Origin: Nocardiopsis sinuspersici | GTDB taxonomy: Bacteria > Actinomycetota > Actinomycetes > Streptosporangiales > Streptosporangiaceae | Length of the DNA: 64,000 nt | Reading direction: 5' to 3' | Assembly: GCA_008638415.1 (NCBI GenBank) | Contig: VWVT01000009.1 | Location: forward strand, 62,001 to 126,000 | Shown here: piece after piece, positions 25,273-33,936 of the stretch | Position numbering within the stretch: the stretch's first letter is position 1 | Layout: every line of letters starts with the position of its first letter | Program-made: the position numbers and the translations under genes | The notes under the pieces: model-generated | Seen by the model: the letters and a program-made list of their open reading frames with translations, nothing else | What the model was told of the DNA's origin: nothing | The model's database searches: none

Positions 25273-28113
25273 TCAGCCGCGGACGAACCCCAGGGTCGCG
25301 ACGGCCGCGCCCGGACGGTCGAAGACCAGGTAGAGGTCGCGGATCCCCCGGGCGCCGGCGACGGCCGCGCCGACCTCGGTGAAGTCGTAGCCGTCGGAGC
25401 CCGCCGGGACGTCGACCTCGGCGACGGTCGGCCCCTCCTCGGGGTCGTCCAGGCGCAGCCGGAGCACGCAGGCGTGCTCGGCGTTCACCCGCAGGCGGCA
25501 CCCGGTGGCCCCGTCGCCGAGGTCGACTCCGTGGAAGGCCGCCCACGCGCCCTTCCCGCGTGAGCGCACGGCGTCGCCCCGCTCCGGGGTGAGCGGGCAC
25601 AGCGAGGTGTCCCGGGCGTCGTCGTAGCCCGCCGCCGACCACGGGGTGAGCGCGTCGCGGGGCGGGATGTCCTCGCCGGGCACGTCCAGGGCGGCGGTGG
25701 CGCGGATGTCGGTCGCCGAGCGCCCGACGAGCACCTCGCGCGGCGCCTCCTCCACCACGAAGCGGTCCCGGGTGGTGTCCCACAGGGCGAGCCGGTCCAC
25801 GTCGAAGGACACCGTGGCCACGGCGCCGCTCCCCGGTTCCACGCGCACCCGGGCGAATCCGCGCAGCGCCCGCAGCGGGGTCCGCACCCGTGAGGCGAGC
25901 TGGCGGGTGTACACCTGCACCACCTCCTCGGCGGGCCGCGTCCCGGTGTTGGCGACCGTGACCGTGACGGTGACCCGTCCGTCCTCCACCCCGACCACCG
26001 GCTCCGCGTACTCGACCCGCGTGTAGCCGAGTCCGTGCCCGAACGGGTAGAGCGGCTCCCCCTCGAAGTACAGGTAGGTGCCGCGCGCGCCGATGATGTC
26101 GTAGTCGAGCATCCCGGGCAGGTCGTCGGCGGACCGGTACCAGGTCTGGGTGAGCCGTCCGGCGGGCTCGGCGTCGCCGAACAGCACGTCGGCGAGCGCG
26201 TGCCCGTACTCCTGGCCGCCGTGCGCCGACCACAGGATCGCCGGAACGTGTTCGTCGGCCCACGTGGTCCCGAACGGGTATCCGCTGCTGAGTACCAGGA
26301 CGGTGGCCGGGTTGGCCCCGCGCACGGCGCGCAGCACACGCTCCTGGGCGGCGGGCAGGTCCAGGTCGGCCCGGTCCTCGGTCTCGCGCCCGTTGACCAT
26401 GGGGTGGTCGCCCAGGACGACCACCGCCGCGTCGGCGGTGGCGGCCACCCGCGCGGCCTCGTCGGCGCCGCTGCCCAGGCCCCGGATCCGGAAGGGCACG
26501 GCGTGCTCCGCTCCCTCGGCCAGCACGAGGGTGGTGCCGTCGCCGCCGACTCGGACGTGGCGTCCTGTGTGGATCTGTACCAGCGCGAACCGCTCCGGCT
26601 CCGCCTCCTCCAGGCGGAAGGTCTGGCGCACCTCCCAGGTGCCGGGGCCGGGGGCGGTGCAGACCAGGGTGCCGTCCGGGCCCTCGTCCAGGTACGCGCC
26701 CGTCGCCGCCGAACGCAGCGCCAGGGCCCCGCCTCCCCAGTCCAGGAGGTCGAACGCGCTTCCCCCGGCGTCGTGGACCGTGCCCTCCAGCCGCAGCGGT
26801 TCCCCCTCTCCCGGTTCGACGACCACGCTCCGGCCGGACGAGCTCAGGTGTACGCGGTCGACCCCCTCGCAGAACACCGTCTCGACGCGTTCGGCGATCC
26901 CGGCCCGCGCGGTGACGGAGTAGGGCAGTGTGCCGCTGTACCAGTCCTCCAGCACGGTGTCGCCGAGCTGGCCGACGACGGCGACCCGGCGCACGCCGCG
27001 CAGCGGCAGCACCCCGTCCTCGCGCAGCAGCACGAGCGAGCGGGTGGCCGCCTCACGGGCCAGCGCCCGGTGCTCGGGGGTGTCGAGGGCTCCCCCGTCC
27101 ACGGCGACCCCGGCCGATCCGTCACCGGCCAGCAGGTCCCCGCCTCCGGCCCCGAACCCGGGATCGAACTCGCCCAGCCGGAGGCGGACCGACAGCACGT
27201 GCCGAGCGGCGCGGTCGATGTCGGCCTCGGCGAGAAGTCCCCGCCGCAGCGCCTCGCGCACGTGCCCGAGTGTGGCCTCGGTGCGGTCGTCGTCCTGGGT
27301 GAAGCTGTCGAGGCCGGCCCGGACGGCGTGCGCGTAGGCGGTGGGCAGGTCGGGGTGGAAGCGCTGCGCCTCCGTGAGGTTGGCGGGGGCGTAGGCGTCG
27401 CTGACCACCAGGATGTGGTCGGGGGCGGCCCGGCGCAGCACGTCCTCGATCAGCGGGCTCAGGTGCGCGGGACGTCCGTTGACCAGGTTGTAGGAGGGCA
27501 TGACGGCCACGGCCGCCCCGTCGGCCAGGGCGGGCAGGAAGGCCTCCAGCTCGTACTCGCGCAGGACGCGCGGCGGCAGGTCGCTGGAGGTGGTGCAGCG
27601 GTCCTCCTCGTTGTTGTAGGCGAGGAAGTGCTTGAGGGTGGGCGCGGTGCGCAGGCGCGGTCCCTCCCCCGCCAGTCCGCGGGCGTGGGCGGCGGCCAGG
27701 AGGCCGGTCAGCCAGGCGTCCTCGGAGTAGCCCTCCTCGTTGCGGCCCCACCGGGGGTCGCGCAGCGGGTTGACCACGGGCGCCCAGACGTTGCGCCCGG
27801 CGCCCGCGTCCAGCCGGGCGAGCACCTCGTCGGCGGTGGCCCGGCCGACGCGGCGGACCAGGTCCGGGTCCCAGGTGCTGGCCAGGCCGACGGCCTGCGG
27901 GTAGACGGTGGCCGGTCCGAGCCAGGCCAGGCCGTGCAGGGCCTCGGTCCCGGTGCGGAAGGAGCCGATGCCGAGGCGTTCGACGGGGGCCTGGTGCTGG
28001 TGGAGCAGGCCGATCTTCTCCTCGGTGGTGAGGCGTCCGAGCAGGTCGTCCAGACGGTGTTCGTCCGGCAGGTCGGGGTTCCGGTAGGGCGGTACCGGTG
28101 TCTGACTGGTCAT
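25273..28113 (-). CDS. GH3 beta-glucosidase/beta-xylosidase with beta-trefoil insert and CBM6-like C-terminus
   Basis: 946-aa probably cytoplasmic glycoside hydrolase (no signal peptide). The GH3 N-terminal barrel includes NVWAPVVNPLRDPRWGRNEEGYSED and TLKHFLAYNNEEDR; the nucleophile is likely the Asp of LVVSDAYAP (about 255). The alpha/beta sandwich domain is interrupted (about 430-560) by a fascin/ricin-like trefoil segment with repeated ALRSAATGAYL and ALVQIHTGRHVRVGG units. A fibronectin-III-like domain follows, and the C-terminal 100 aa look CBM6-like (GIRDLYLVFDRPG). The start at 28113 has GAGAGG upstream; GTG 28137 is an alternative. It is divergent from the importer and shares ROK and LacI operators. 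It likely hydrolyses imported xyloglucan or cello-oligosaccharides. Confidence 0.88.
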   Translation of the reverse strand: MTSQTPVPPYRNPDLPDEHRLDDLLGRLTTEEKIGLLHQHQAPVERLGIGSFRTGTEALHGLAWLGPATVYPQAVGLASTWDPDLVRRVGRATADEVLARLDAGAGRNVWAPVVNPLRDPRWGRNEEGYSEDAWLTGLLAAAHARGLAGEGPRLRTAPTLKHFLAYNNEEDRCTTSSDLPPRVLREYELEAFLPALADGAAVAVMPSYNLVNGRPAHLSPLIEDVLRRAAPDHILVVSDAYAPANLTEAQRFHPDLPTAYAHAVRAGLDSFTQDDDRTEATLGHVREALRRGLLAEADIDRAARHVLSVRLRLGEFDPGFGAGGGDLLAGDGSAGVAVDGGALDTPEHRALAREAATRSLVLLREDGVLPLRGVRRVAVVGQLGDTVLEDWYSGTLPYSVTARAGIAERVETVFCEGVDRVHLSSSGRSVVVEPGEGEPLRLEGTVHDAGGSAFDLLDWGGGALALRSAATGAYLDEGPDGTLVCTAPGPGTWEVRQTFRLEEAEPERFALVQIHTGRHVRVGGDGTTLVLAEGAEHAVPFRIRGLGSGADEAARVAATADAAVVVLGDHPMVNGRETEDRADLDLPAAQERVLRAVRGANPATVLVLSSGYPFGTTWADEHVPAILWSAHGGQEYGHALADVLFGDAEPAGRLTQTWYRSADDLPGMLDYDIIGARGTYLYFEGEPLYPFGHGLGYTRVEYAEPVVGVEDGRVTVTVTVANTGTRPAEEVVQVYTRQLASRVRTPLRALRGFARVRVEPGSGAVATVSFDVDRLALWDTTRDRFVVEEAPREVLVGRSATDIRATAALDVPGEDIPPRDALTPWSAAGYDDARDTSLCPLTPERGDAVRSRGKGAWAAFHGVDLGDGATGCRLRVNAEHACVLRLRLDDPEEGPTVAEVDVPAGSDGYDFTEVGAAVAGARGIRDLYLVFDRPGAAVATLGFVRG

Positions 28114-28158
28114 GGGGGGTGTCCGCCTCTCGCGCACAGGGAGTATTGCTCTCGGAAA

Positions 28159-28172
28159 TCGAACCGCTTCGA
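28159..28172. promoter_or_regulatory. LacI-type operator A
   Basis: TCGAACCGCTTCGA, one mismatch from the perfect palindrome at 36799-36812. It lies 45 bp upstream of the GH3 start. Confidence 0.65.
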
Positions 28173-28216
28173 CTTCGATACCGGAGGGCCTTGTGTGCTA
28201 CTTCACAGTGGAGTAA

Positions 28217-28241
28217 TTTGTTTGCCTAAACGGCCAACTAA
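28217..28241. promoter_or_regulatory. ROK-type operator 1
   Basis: TTTGTTTG-N9-CCAACTAA between GH3 and the importer operon. The half-sites and 9-bp spacer match operators 2 and 3, and the XylR operator architecture known from Bacillus. Confidence 0.75.
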
Positions 28242-28311
28242 TTCATAGCAAAATGGCCCTTCGTTTCCTACCCCCCTGGGCTGCGGCCTGGCCTACCGAA
28301 GGAACGACGCT

Positions 28312-29973
28312 ATGCCTTCCCACCCCCTGCGCCCGGCGATACGCCGGCGCCGCTTCCTCGGCCTGGTGGGTGCCTCCACCACCGCCGCGCTCACCGCGGG
28401 CGCCCTCTCCGGCTGCGGGTCGGGGTCGGGCGGCGGCGGTGGCGGGTCCGCCTCCGACGCCGGCTCGCTGGACGACCTGATCCCCACCCACATCCCGTTC
28501 GAGGGGGTCACCCCCGACATCAAGGGGCGGCACGGCGCTCCGGACGGGTTCACCGCCTACCCCGAGAATTTCGTCCGGGCCATGCCCGAGGCCCCCGGCA
28601 GGGGCGGGCACTACACGGCGATGACCCCCCTGTGGGGTCCGATCCCGCCCGGCCTGGGCGCCAACTCCTTCTTCGACTACGTCAACGGGCGCCTCGGCGC
28701 CACGGTCGAGTTCAACTTCCAGGACGGCAACACGGTCATCGACAAGATGAACGCGGTGATCGCCGGACGCGACGTCGCCGACATCACGATGATCCCCGAC
28801 TGGACCATCAACCTGATCCCGCAGTTCAACCGGGCCGTCGGCGAGCTCTTCGAGGACCTGACCCCCCACCTGGCCGGTGACGCGGCTCGGGCCTACCCCC
28901 TGCTCGCCAACCTGGACAGCGACGCCTGGCGGTGGAACGTCTTCAACCAGCGGCTCCACGGCGTGCCCTGGCCCTCCGAGCCCTTCGGCAACTGGGTCCT
29001 GTACCGGCGCGACCTCATGGAGGAGTACGGCATCGAGCCGCCCTCCAGCCCCGACGACCTCTTCGCGATCGGCGAGGAGGTCAACGACCCCGACAACAAC
29101 CGCTGGGCGTTCGGCGACTTCAACCTCAGCATGCGCCAGGTCTTCGGCGCGCCCAAGCAGTGGCGCTACGAGGGCGGCGAGCTCGTCCACATGTTCGAGA
29201 CCGACGAGTGGAGGGCCAGCGTCGAGTACATGCGCAAGGTGTTCGACGCCGGGCTGGTCCACCCAGACATCGTCGCCCAGGGCGACAACGCCAAGGAACT
29301 GCTCAACTCCGGGCAGATCGTCTTCAACCAGGACGGCATCGGCGCCTGGCACGAGGCCTACATGCAGATGCTCGGCGACAACCCCGACTTCCGCCTGGAC
29401 CTGATGCCGGTCTTCGGCAACGGCGGCGGCGACCCCGTCATGCACCGCAGCGACCCCTCCGGCCAGTCCGTGTTCGTGCGCAAGGGCATGGAGCCGGAGC
29501 AGGTCGAGGAGATCCTCGGCATCCTCGACTTCTGCGCCGCGCCGTTCGGGACGCGGGAGTACATGGACTACCGCTACGGCGAGGAGGGCGTCCACCACGA
29601 GCTCAACGACGACGGCGCCCCGCAGCTCACCGACACGGGCAACGCGGAGGTCAACGACGGCTACTACTTCCTGAGCGGGCGTCCCCCGGCGGTCACCGAG
29701 AGCCAGTACCCGGACTTCGTCCAGTGGAAGTGCGACTGGTACAACCACGCGGCGCAGTTCACCGAGGAGGACCCGTTCGCGGGCATCCGCATCCAGCGCC
29801 CCGAGCGCTTCTCCGCGGCCGAGACCCCCATGACCGACAGGGTGGAGGACATCATCCGGGGCCGCGAGGGCCTCGGGGCACTGGACGAGGCCGTCGCGAA
29901 CTGGCGCCGCGACGGCGGCGACGAGGGCCGGGAGTTCTACATGAAGGTCCTCCAGGAGCACGGACGTGACTGA
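28312..29973 (+). CDS. Sugar ABC transporter substrate-binding lipoprotein (LplA/YtcQ type)
   Basis: 553-aa extracellular solute-binding protein. The Tat-type leader RRRFLGLVGASTTAAL is followed by lipobox LSGC and a Gly/Ser spacer. The mature protein is the large family-1 (COG1653) form used with LplB/LplC permeases, with RWAFGDFNLSMRQVFG and GGGDPVMHRSDPSG segments. ATG 28312 follows GAAGGAA. The first permease gene overlaps its stop by 8 bp, so the operon is tightly coupled. By context the ligand is probably a xyloglucan oligosaccharide; the binding specificity cannot be read from sequence. Confidence 0.88.
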   Translation: MPSHPLRPAIRRRRFLGLVGASTTAALTAGALSGCGSGSGGGGGGSASDAGSLDDLIPTHIPFEGVTPDIKGRHGAPDGFTAYPENFVRAMPEAPGRGGHYTAMTPLWGPIPPGLGANSFFDYVNGRLGATVEFNFQDGNTVIDKMNAVIAGRDVADITMIPDWTINLIPQFNRAVGELFEDLTPHLAGDAARAYPLLANLDSDAWRWNVFNQRLHGVPWPSEPFGNWVLYRRDLMEEYGIEPPSSPDDLFAIGEEVNDPDNNRWAFGDFNLSMRQVFGAPKQWRYEGGELVHMFETDEWRASVEYMRKVFDAGLVHPDIVAQGDNAKELLNSGQIVFNQDGIGAWHEAYMQMLGDNPDFRLDLMPVFGNGGGDPVMHRSDPSGQSVFVRKGMEPEQVEEILGILDFCAAPFGTREYMDYRYGEEGVHHELNDDGAPQLTDTGNAEVNDGYYFLSGRPPAVTESQYPDFVQWKCDWYNHAAQFTEEDPFAGIRIQRPERFSAAETPMTDRVEDIIRGREGLGALDEAVANWRRDGGDEGREFYMKVLQEHGRD

Positions 29974-31003
29974 GCGGACCGTGACCACGAGCGAGGCACC
30001 GCCCCCGTCCTCCGCGCCCCGCCGGCGCGGCGGCCGGGGGCGGCCCCCGGCCGTCCCCGACCACCGGGGCGGGCACGCCTCGGTGCGCGCCAGGCCCTCG
30101 TTGTCGGCCAGGCTGCGCCGCGACTGGCAACTGCTGCTGATGACGCTCCCGGCGATCGGGCTGCTGGCGGTGTTCCACTACACGCCGACCCTCGGCAACG
30201 TCATCGCCTTCCAGGAGTACAACCCCTGGGACGGCGTGCTGGGCAGCCCGTGGGTGGGACTGACCCAGTTCGAGCGGCTGTTCACCGACCCCCGCTTCTG
30301 GAGCGCGGTCGGCAACACCCTGATGATCGCCGCCGTCCAACTGGTGTTCTTCTTCCCCATCCCCATCGCCCTGGCCATCCTGCTGGACAGCGTCCTCTCC
30401 CCGAGGCTGCGGCTGGTGCTCCAGAGCGTCGTGTACATGCCGCACTTCTTCTCCTGGGTCCTGGTCGTCACCCTGTTCCAGCAGATCCTGGGCGGTGCCG
30501 GGCTGTTCTCGCAGATGCTCCGGCAGAACGGGTACGCGCCGCTGGAGATCATGACCGACCCGGACGCGTTCCTGTTCGTGGTCACCTCCCAGATGATCTG
30601 GAAGGACGCCGGGTGGGGGACGATCATCTTCCTCGCGGCGCTGGCGGCCGTGAACCAGAACCTCTACGAGTCCGCCGCCGTGGACGGCGCCGGGCGGTGG
30701 CGGCGCATGTGGCACATCACCCTGCCGGGTCTGCGGCCGGTGATCATCCTGCTGCTCATCCTCAAGCTCGGTGACATCCTCAACGTCGGCTTCGAGCAGT
30801 TCTACCTACAGCGGGACGCGTTCGGCTCGAACGTGTCGGAGGTCCTGGACACCTTCATCTACCACCAGACCCTGGTGACGGGGAACTTCAGCGCGGGAGC
30901 GGTCGCGGGCCTGGTCAAGGGCGTGGTCGGACTGGTCCTCATCCTGCTGGCCAACAAGCTGGCCCACAAGATGGGCGAACACGGAATCTACCGACGAGCA
31001 TGA
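29966..31003 (+). CDS. Sugar ABC transporter permease (LplB type)
   Basis: 345-aa inner-membrane permease with a 45-aa basic/Pro-rich N-terminus, then about six helices. Family marks are TPTLGNVIAFQEYNPWDGVLG and the EAA loop ESAAVDGAGRWRRMWHITLPGL (about 230-250), followed by LGDILNVGFEQFYLQ. The GTG start overlaps the binding-protein gene. The following permease overlaps by ATGA. It works as a heterodimer with the next gene product; the energising ATPase is not in the operon. Confidence 0.93.
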   Translation: MTERTVTTSEAPPPSSAPRRRGGRGRPPAVPDHRGGHASVRARPSLSARLRRDWQLLLMTLPAIGLLAVFHYTPTLGNVIAFQEYNPWDGVLGSPWVGLTQFERLFTDPRFWSAVGNTLMIAAVQLVFFFPIPIALAILLDSVLSPRLRLVLQSVVYMPHFFSWVLVVTLFQQILGGAGLFSQMLRQNGYAPLEIMTDPDAFLFVVTSQMIWKDAGWGTIIFLAALAAVNQNLYESAAVDGAGRWRRMWHITLPGLRPVIILLLILKLGDILNVGFEQFYLQRDAFGSNVSEVLDTFIYHQTLVTGNFSAGAVAGLVKGVVGLVLILLANKLAHKMGEHGIYRRA

Positions 31004-31914
31004 GCACACTGTTCAAGGACCGCCCCGTCTGGGCGGAGCGCCCGAGCCTTCCCGCGAGTGCGGCGAAGAGCACCACACTGGCCGCCATCGCGGTCGTCAT
31101 CGTCTTCCCCCTCTACGTCGTGATCCTGACCAGCCTGTCCCCCGCGGCGGCGGTGAACAGCGCGGGCGGCCTGGTGCTGGTCCCGCAGGGGATCTCCTTC
31201 CAGGCCTACGCCGACCTGTTCAGCGGAGGCGTGGTGACCCGGGCCGTCCTGGTCAGCCTGGGGGTCACCGCGGTGGGAACCCTGGTCAGCCTGGTCGCGA
31301 CCGTCCTGGCCGCGTACGGGCTGTCCCAACCGGGATCGCTGTGGCACCGGCCGCTGCTGTTCGCGGTGCTGCTGACCTTCCTGTTCGCCCCCGGGATGAT
31401 CCCGCTGTACCTGCTGGTCAGCGACCTCGGGATGATCGACAGCTACTGGTCGCTGATCCTGCCGACGGCGGTGAACGCGTTCAACCTGGTGGTGATGCGG
31501 GCGTTCTTCATGAACCTGCCCCAGGAGATCGGCGACAGCGCCCGCGTGGACGGGGCGAGCGAGTGGACCATCCTGACCCGGCTGGTCCTGCCCATGTCCA
31601 AGGGCGTCACCGCGGTGGTCGGCCTGTTCTACGCGGTGGGCTACTGGAACGCCTTCTTCAACGCCATCCTCTACATCAACGACAACTCCAAGTGGCCGCT
31701 GCAACTGGTGCTGCGCCAGTACGTGCAGCAGGGCCAGCAGCTCAGTTCGAGCTCGGTGATCGGCGACGCGGTGCAGGGAGGAACCGCGTCGGCGCCCAAC
31801 CTGGCCATCCAGATGGCCATCGTGGTGGTGGCGCTGGTGCCGGTCACGTTCATCTACCCGCTGGTGCAGAAGCACTTCACCAAGGGCGTCATCATCGGTG
31901 CCGTGAAGGGCTGA
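31000..31914 (+). CDS. Sugar ABC transporter permease (LplC/YtcP type)
   Basis: 304-aa second permease of the importer with six predicted helices. Family marks are PLYVVILTSLSPAAAV near the first helix, LFAPGMIPLYLLVSDLGMID, and the EAA loop DSARVDGASEWTILTRLVLPMSKG. It ends HFTKGVIIGAVKG, the usual ending of this family. ATG 31000 overlaps the preceding stop. A strong terminator follows. As in other actinomycetes the pair probably relies on a shared MsiK-type ATPase encoded elsewhere. Confidence 0.93.
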   Translation: MSTLFKDRPVWAERPSLPASAAKSTTLAAIAVVIVFPLYVVILTSLSPAAAVNSAGGLVLVPQGISFQAYADLFSGGVVTRAVLVSLGVTAVGTLVSLVATVLAAYGLSQPGSLWHRPLLFAVLLTFLFAPGMIPLYLLVSDLGMIDSYWSLILPTAVNAFNLVVMRAFFMNLPQEIGDSARVDGASEWTILTRLVLPMSKGVTAVVGLFYAVGYWNAFFNAILYINDNSKWPLQLVLRQYVQQGQQLSSSSVIGDAVQGGTASAPNLAIQMAIVVVALVPVTFIYPLVQKHFTKGVIIGAVKG

Positions 31915-31933
31915 CCGCCCGCTCCGAGGGCAC

Positions 31934-31972
31934 GGAACCGCCCTCCCGAACGCGGGCCGGGAGGGCGGTTCC
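31934..31972 (+). terminator. Terminator of the importer operon
   Basis: A 14-bp perfect stem (31934-31947 with 31959-31972) with an 11-nt loop, 20 bp after the last permease stop. Confidence 0.75.
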
Positions 31973-32078
31973 CTGCGCGTGGCCCCAGGGCGCCCGGGGA
32001 GCGGACCGGCCGCGGATCCTGTCCGCAGAGGTCCCCGCGGTCTCCGACGGTGACCGCCCGGGCCGCGGGCCCGACCGT

Positions 32079-32549
32079 TCAGAACGGGTCCGGCCGGGGA
32101 TCGGCACCGTTCGAGCGCAGTGCGCGCGCGAGGTCGTCGATCAGGTCCGCGGCGTCCGCGATCCGGTCCCGCCGCCTTCCCCCGGCCACGGCCGCCAGCC
32201 GCCGCGACCACATCACGCCCAGGCGGCGGATGTTCTCGTCCGCCCGGTCCGTGAGGTGGAGCCGGCCCACGCGGGCGTCCTCGGGGTCGGCCTCGCGGCG
32301 GACCAGGCCCTCGTTCTGGAGTACGCGCAGCGCCGCGCTCAGATTGCTGCGCTGGAGGCCGAGTGCCTCGGCGACGGCCGCGGGCCGAGCCCCGGGGTGG
32401 CCGTCCAGGTAGCGCAGCACCGTCACCTGCGTGCCGGTGAGCGGGGCGATGCCGGAGTCGTCGCCGCGTCTGAGCTCCCGCGCCAGGTCCTGGACGGCGT
32501 GGGCGAGGTCGGCCAGCAGCTCGTCGTGATCGTCGTCATGTGGTGTCAC
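32079..32549 (-). CDS. MarR-family repressor
   Basis: 156-aa dimeric winged-helix regulator. The DNA-binding region runs about 38-100: LTGTQVTVLRYLDGHPGARP, the AVAEALGLQRSNLSAALRVLQNEGLV recognition segment and the wing READPEDARVGRLHLT. The GTG start is 70 bp from the divergent efflux gene. The shared intergenic region has two inverted repeats fitting a MarR operator, so it probably represses both genes until an inducer (drug or phenolic) binds. Confidence 0.88.
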   Translation of the reverse strand: MTPHDDDHDELLADLAHAVQDLARELRRGDDSGIAPLTGTQVTVLRYLDGHPGARPAAVAEALGLQRSNLSAALRVLQNEGLVRREADPEDARVGRLHLTDRADENIRRLGVMWSRRLAAVAGGRRRDRIADAADLIDDLARALRSNGADPRPDPF

Positions 32550-32559
32550 CCGTCCAGTG

Positions 32560-32594
32560 TAACTATGATGCGATAATAGTTATCTTTAAATAAC
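32560..32594. promoter_or_regulatory. Overlapping MarR operators
   Basis: TAACTAT-N9-ATAGTTA (32560-32582) overlaps GTTAT-N6-ATAAC (32579-32594). They lie between the divergent marR and efflux genes, in an AT-rich island. Confidence 0.7.
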
Positions 32595-32619
32595 CATTAG
32601 GACGGGGCGACCACCCACC

Positions 32620-33891
32620 ATGCACGACACCGCACGGCGCCACCCCCGCGAGGCGCCACCCGACACCGGCGGCACCGGCCGGATCGGCACCGGCCTGCTC
32701 CTGGTCCTGGGCCTGCTCTCGGCCGTGGCCCCGCTGGCCATGGACCTGTACCTGCCCGCCTTCCCCGCCATGACGGAGGACCTGTCCGCGAGTTCCACCG
32801 CGATCCAGGCGACCCTGACCGCCTTCCTCGTCGGACTGACCGCCGGGCACCTGGTCTTCGGCCCGCTGTCGGACCGCTTCGGGCGGCGGTGGCCGCTCAT
32901 CGCGGGCGCGGTGCTGTGCGTGGTGGCGGGCGCGGTGGCGGCCCTCGCCCCGACCGCCGGAGTGCTGGTCGCGGCCCGGCTGGTCCAGGGACTGGGCGGC
33001 GCCGCCGGGATGGTGATCGGCCGTGCGATCGTCTCCGACCTCGCGCGGGGGAAGGCCGCCGCACGCGCCTTCAGCCTCATGATGATCGTGCTCGGCGTGG
33101 CCCCGGTCGTGGGGCCCGTGCTCGGCGGGCTCCTGCTGGGGCCGCTGGGTTGGCGGGGGCTGCTGGGCATCGTGCTCGCCCTCTCCGTGGCGATGCTGGC
33201 CGCGGTGCTCCTGGCCGTACCCGAATCCCGCCCGGCGGCGGCGCGGTCGAAGGCACGGGAGCGGTCGGCGGAGCCCGGCCGGTCGGCGACGCGGCACTCG
33301 GCGCCCTCCGGGCTGGGTTCCCGCGCCTTCCTGGCGTACGCGCTCACCTTCGGCTTCGCGTTCGCGGTGATGATGTCCTACATCTCGGCCTCACCGTTCG
33401 TGTACCAGGCCATGATGGGATTGGACGCGGCGACGTACGGCGCGGCGTTCGGGGCCAACGCCCTGGCTCTGTCGGCCGTGAGCGCCCTGTCGGCCCGCCT
33501 GGCGGCCACCCGCTCGGTGCGCGGCCTACTGGGCGCCGGACTGGTGCTGTCCATGGCCGGCTGTGTCGGCACCGGACTGCTCGTCGCCACCGGAGCACCC
33601 GTCGGGTGGCTGGCGCTGTCCATGCTCGTGTCGGTGGCGAGCATCGGCCTGGTCATGGGCAACGCCACGGCGCTGGCCATGGCGGCCGTCCCCCGCGCGG
33701 GCGGCAGTGCGTCGGCGCTGATGGGCGCCCTCCAGTTCGGCCTGGCCGCCGCCGTCACCCCGCTGGTGGGTCTGGGCGGAGAGCACACCGCCGCCCCGAT
33801 GGCCGTGGTCATGCTGGCCGCGGGCGCCCTCGCGATCGGCGCGTTCCTCCTGGCGGCGCGGCCGTCCGAGGGCGCACGCGGACGTGGCTGA
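32620..33891 (+). CDS. Bcr/CflA-type multidrug efflux MFS transporter
   Basis: 423-aa major-facilitator drug:H+ antiporter with 12 predicted helices. The first helix has APLAMDLYLPAFPAM, the hallmark of Bcr/CflA proteins. Motif A is LVFGPLSDRFGRRWPL (about 87-102) and motif C is in VLGVAPVVGPVLGG. A long charged cytoplasmic loop lies between helices 6 and 7. It is divergent from the MarR gene. It lies inside the sugar locus but is probably functionally separate; a role in sugar efflux is possible but less likely. Confidence 0.9.
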   Translation: MHDTARRHPREAPPDTGGTGRIGTGLLLVLGLLSAVAPLAMDLYLPAFPAMTEDLSASSTAIQATLTAFLVGLTAGHLVFGPLSDRFGRRWPLIAGAVLCVVAGAVAALAPTAGVLVAARLVQGLGGAAGMVIGRAIVSDLARGKAAARAFSLMMIVLGVAPVVGPVLGGLLLGPLGWRGLLGIVLALSVAMLAAVLLAVPESRPAAARSKARERSAEPGRSATRHSAPSGLGSRAFLAYALTFGFAFAVMMSYISASPFVYQAMMGLDAATYGAAFGANALALSAVSALSARLAATRSVRGLLGAGLVLSMAGCVGTGLLVATGAPVGWLALSMLVSVASIGLVMGNATALAMAAVPRAGGSASALMGALQFGLAAAVTPLVGLGGEHTAAPMAVVMLAAGALAIGAFLLAARPSEGARGRG

Positions 33892-33921
33892 GGGCCGGGA
33901 ACCGCGTGGTTCCCGGCCCTC
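33890..33921. terminator. Bidirectional terminator between efflux gene and GH74
   Basis: A perfect 14-bp stem (33890-33903 with 33908-33921) and 4-nt GCGT loop, between convergent genes. Confidence 0.8.
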
Positions 33922-33936
33922 TCCCGCGTCAGGGCG

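Noticed and set aside
26035-28248. 737-codon plus-strand frame opposite GH3
   Set aside because: Antisense to a complete GH3 gene; Val/Gly/His-rich shadow composition.
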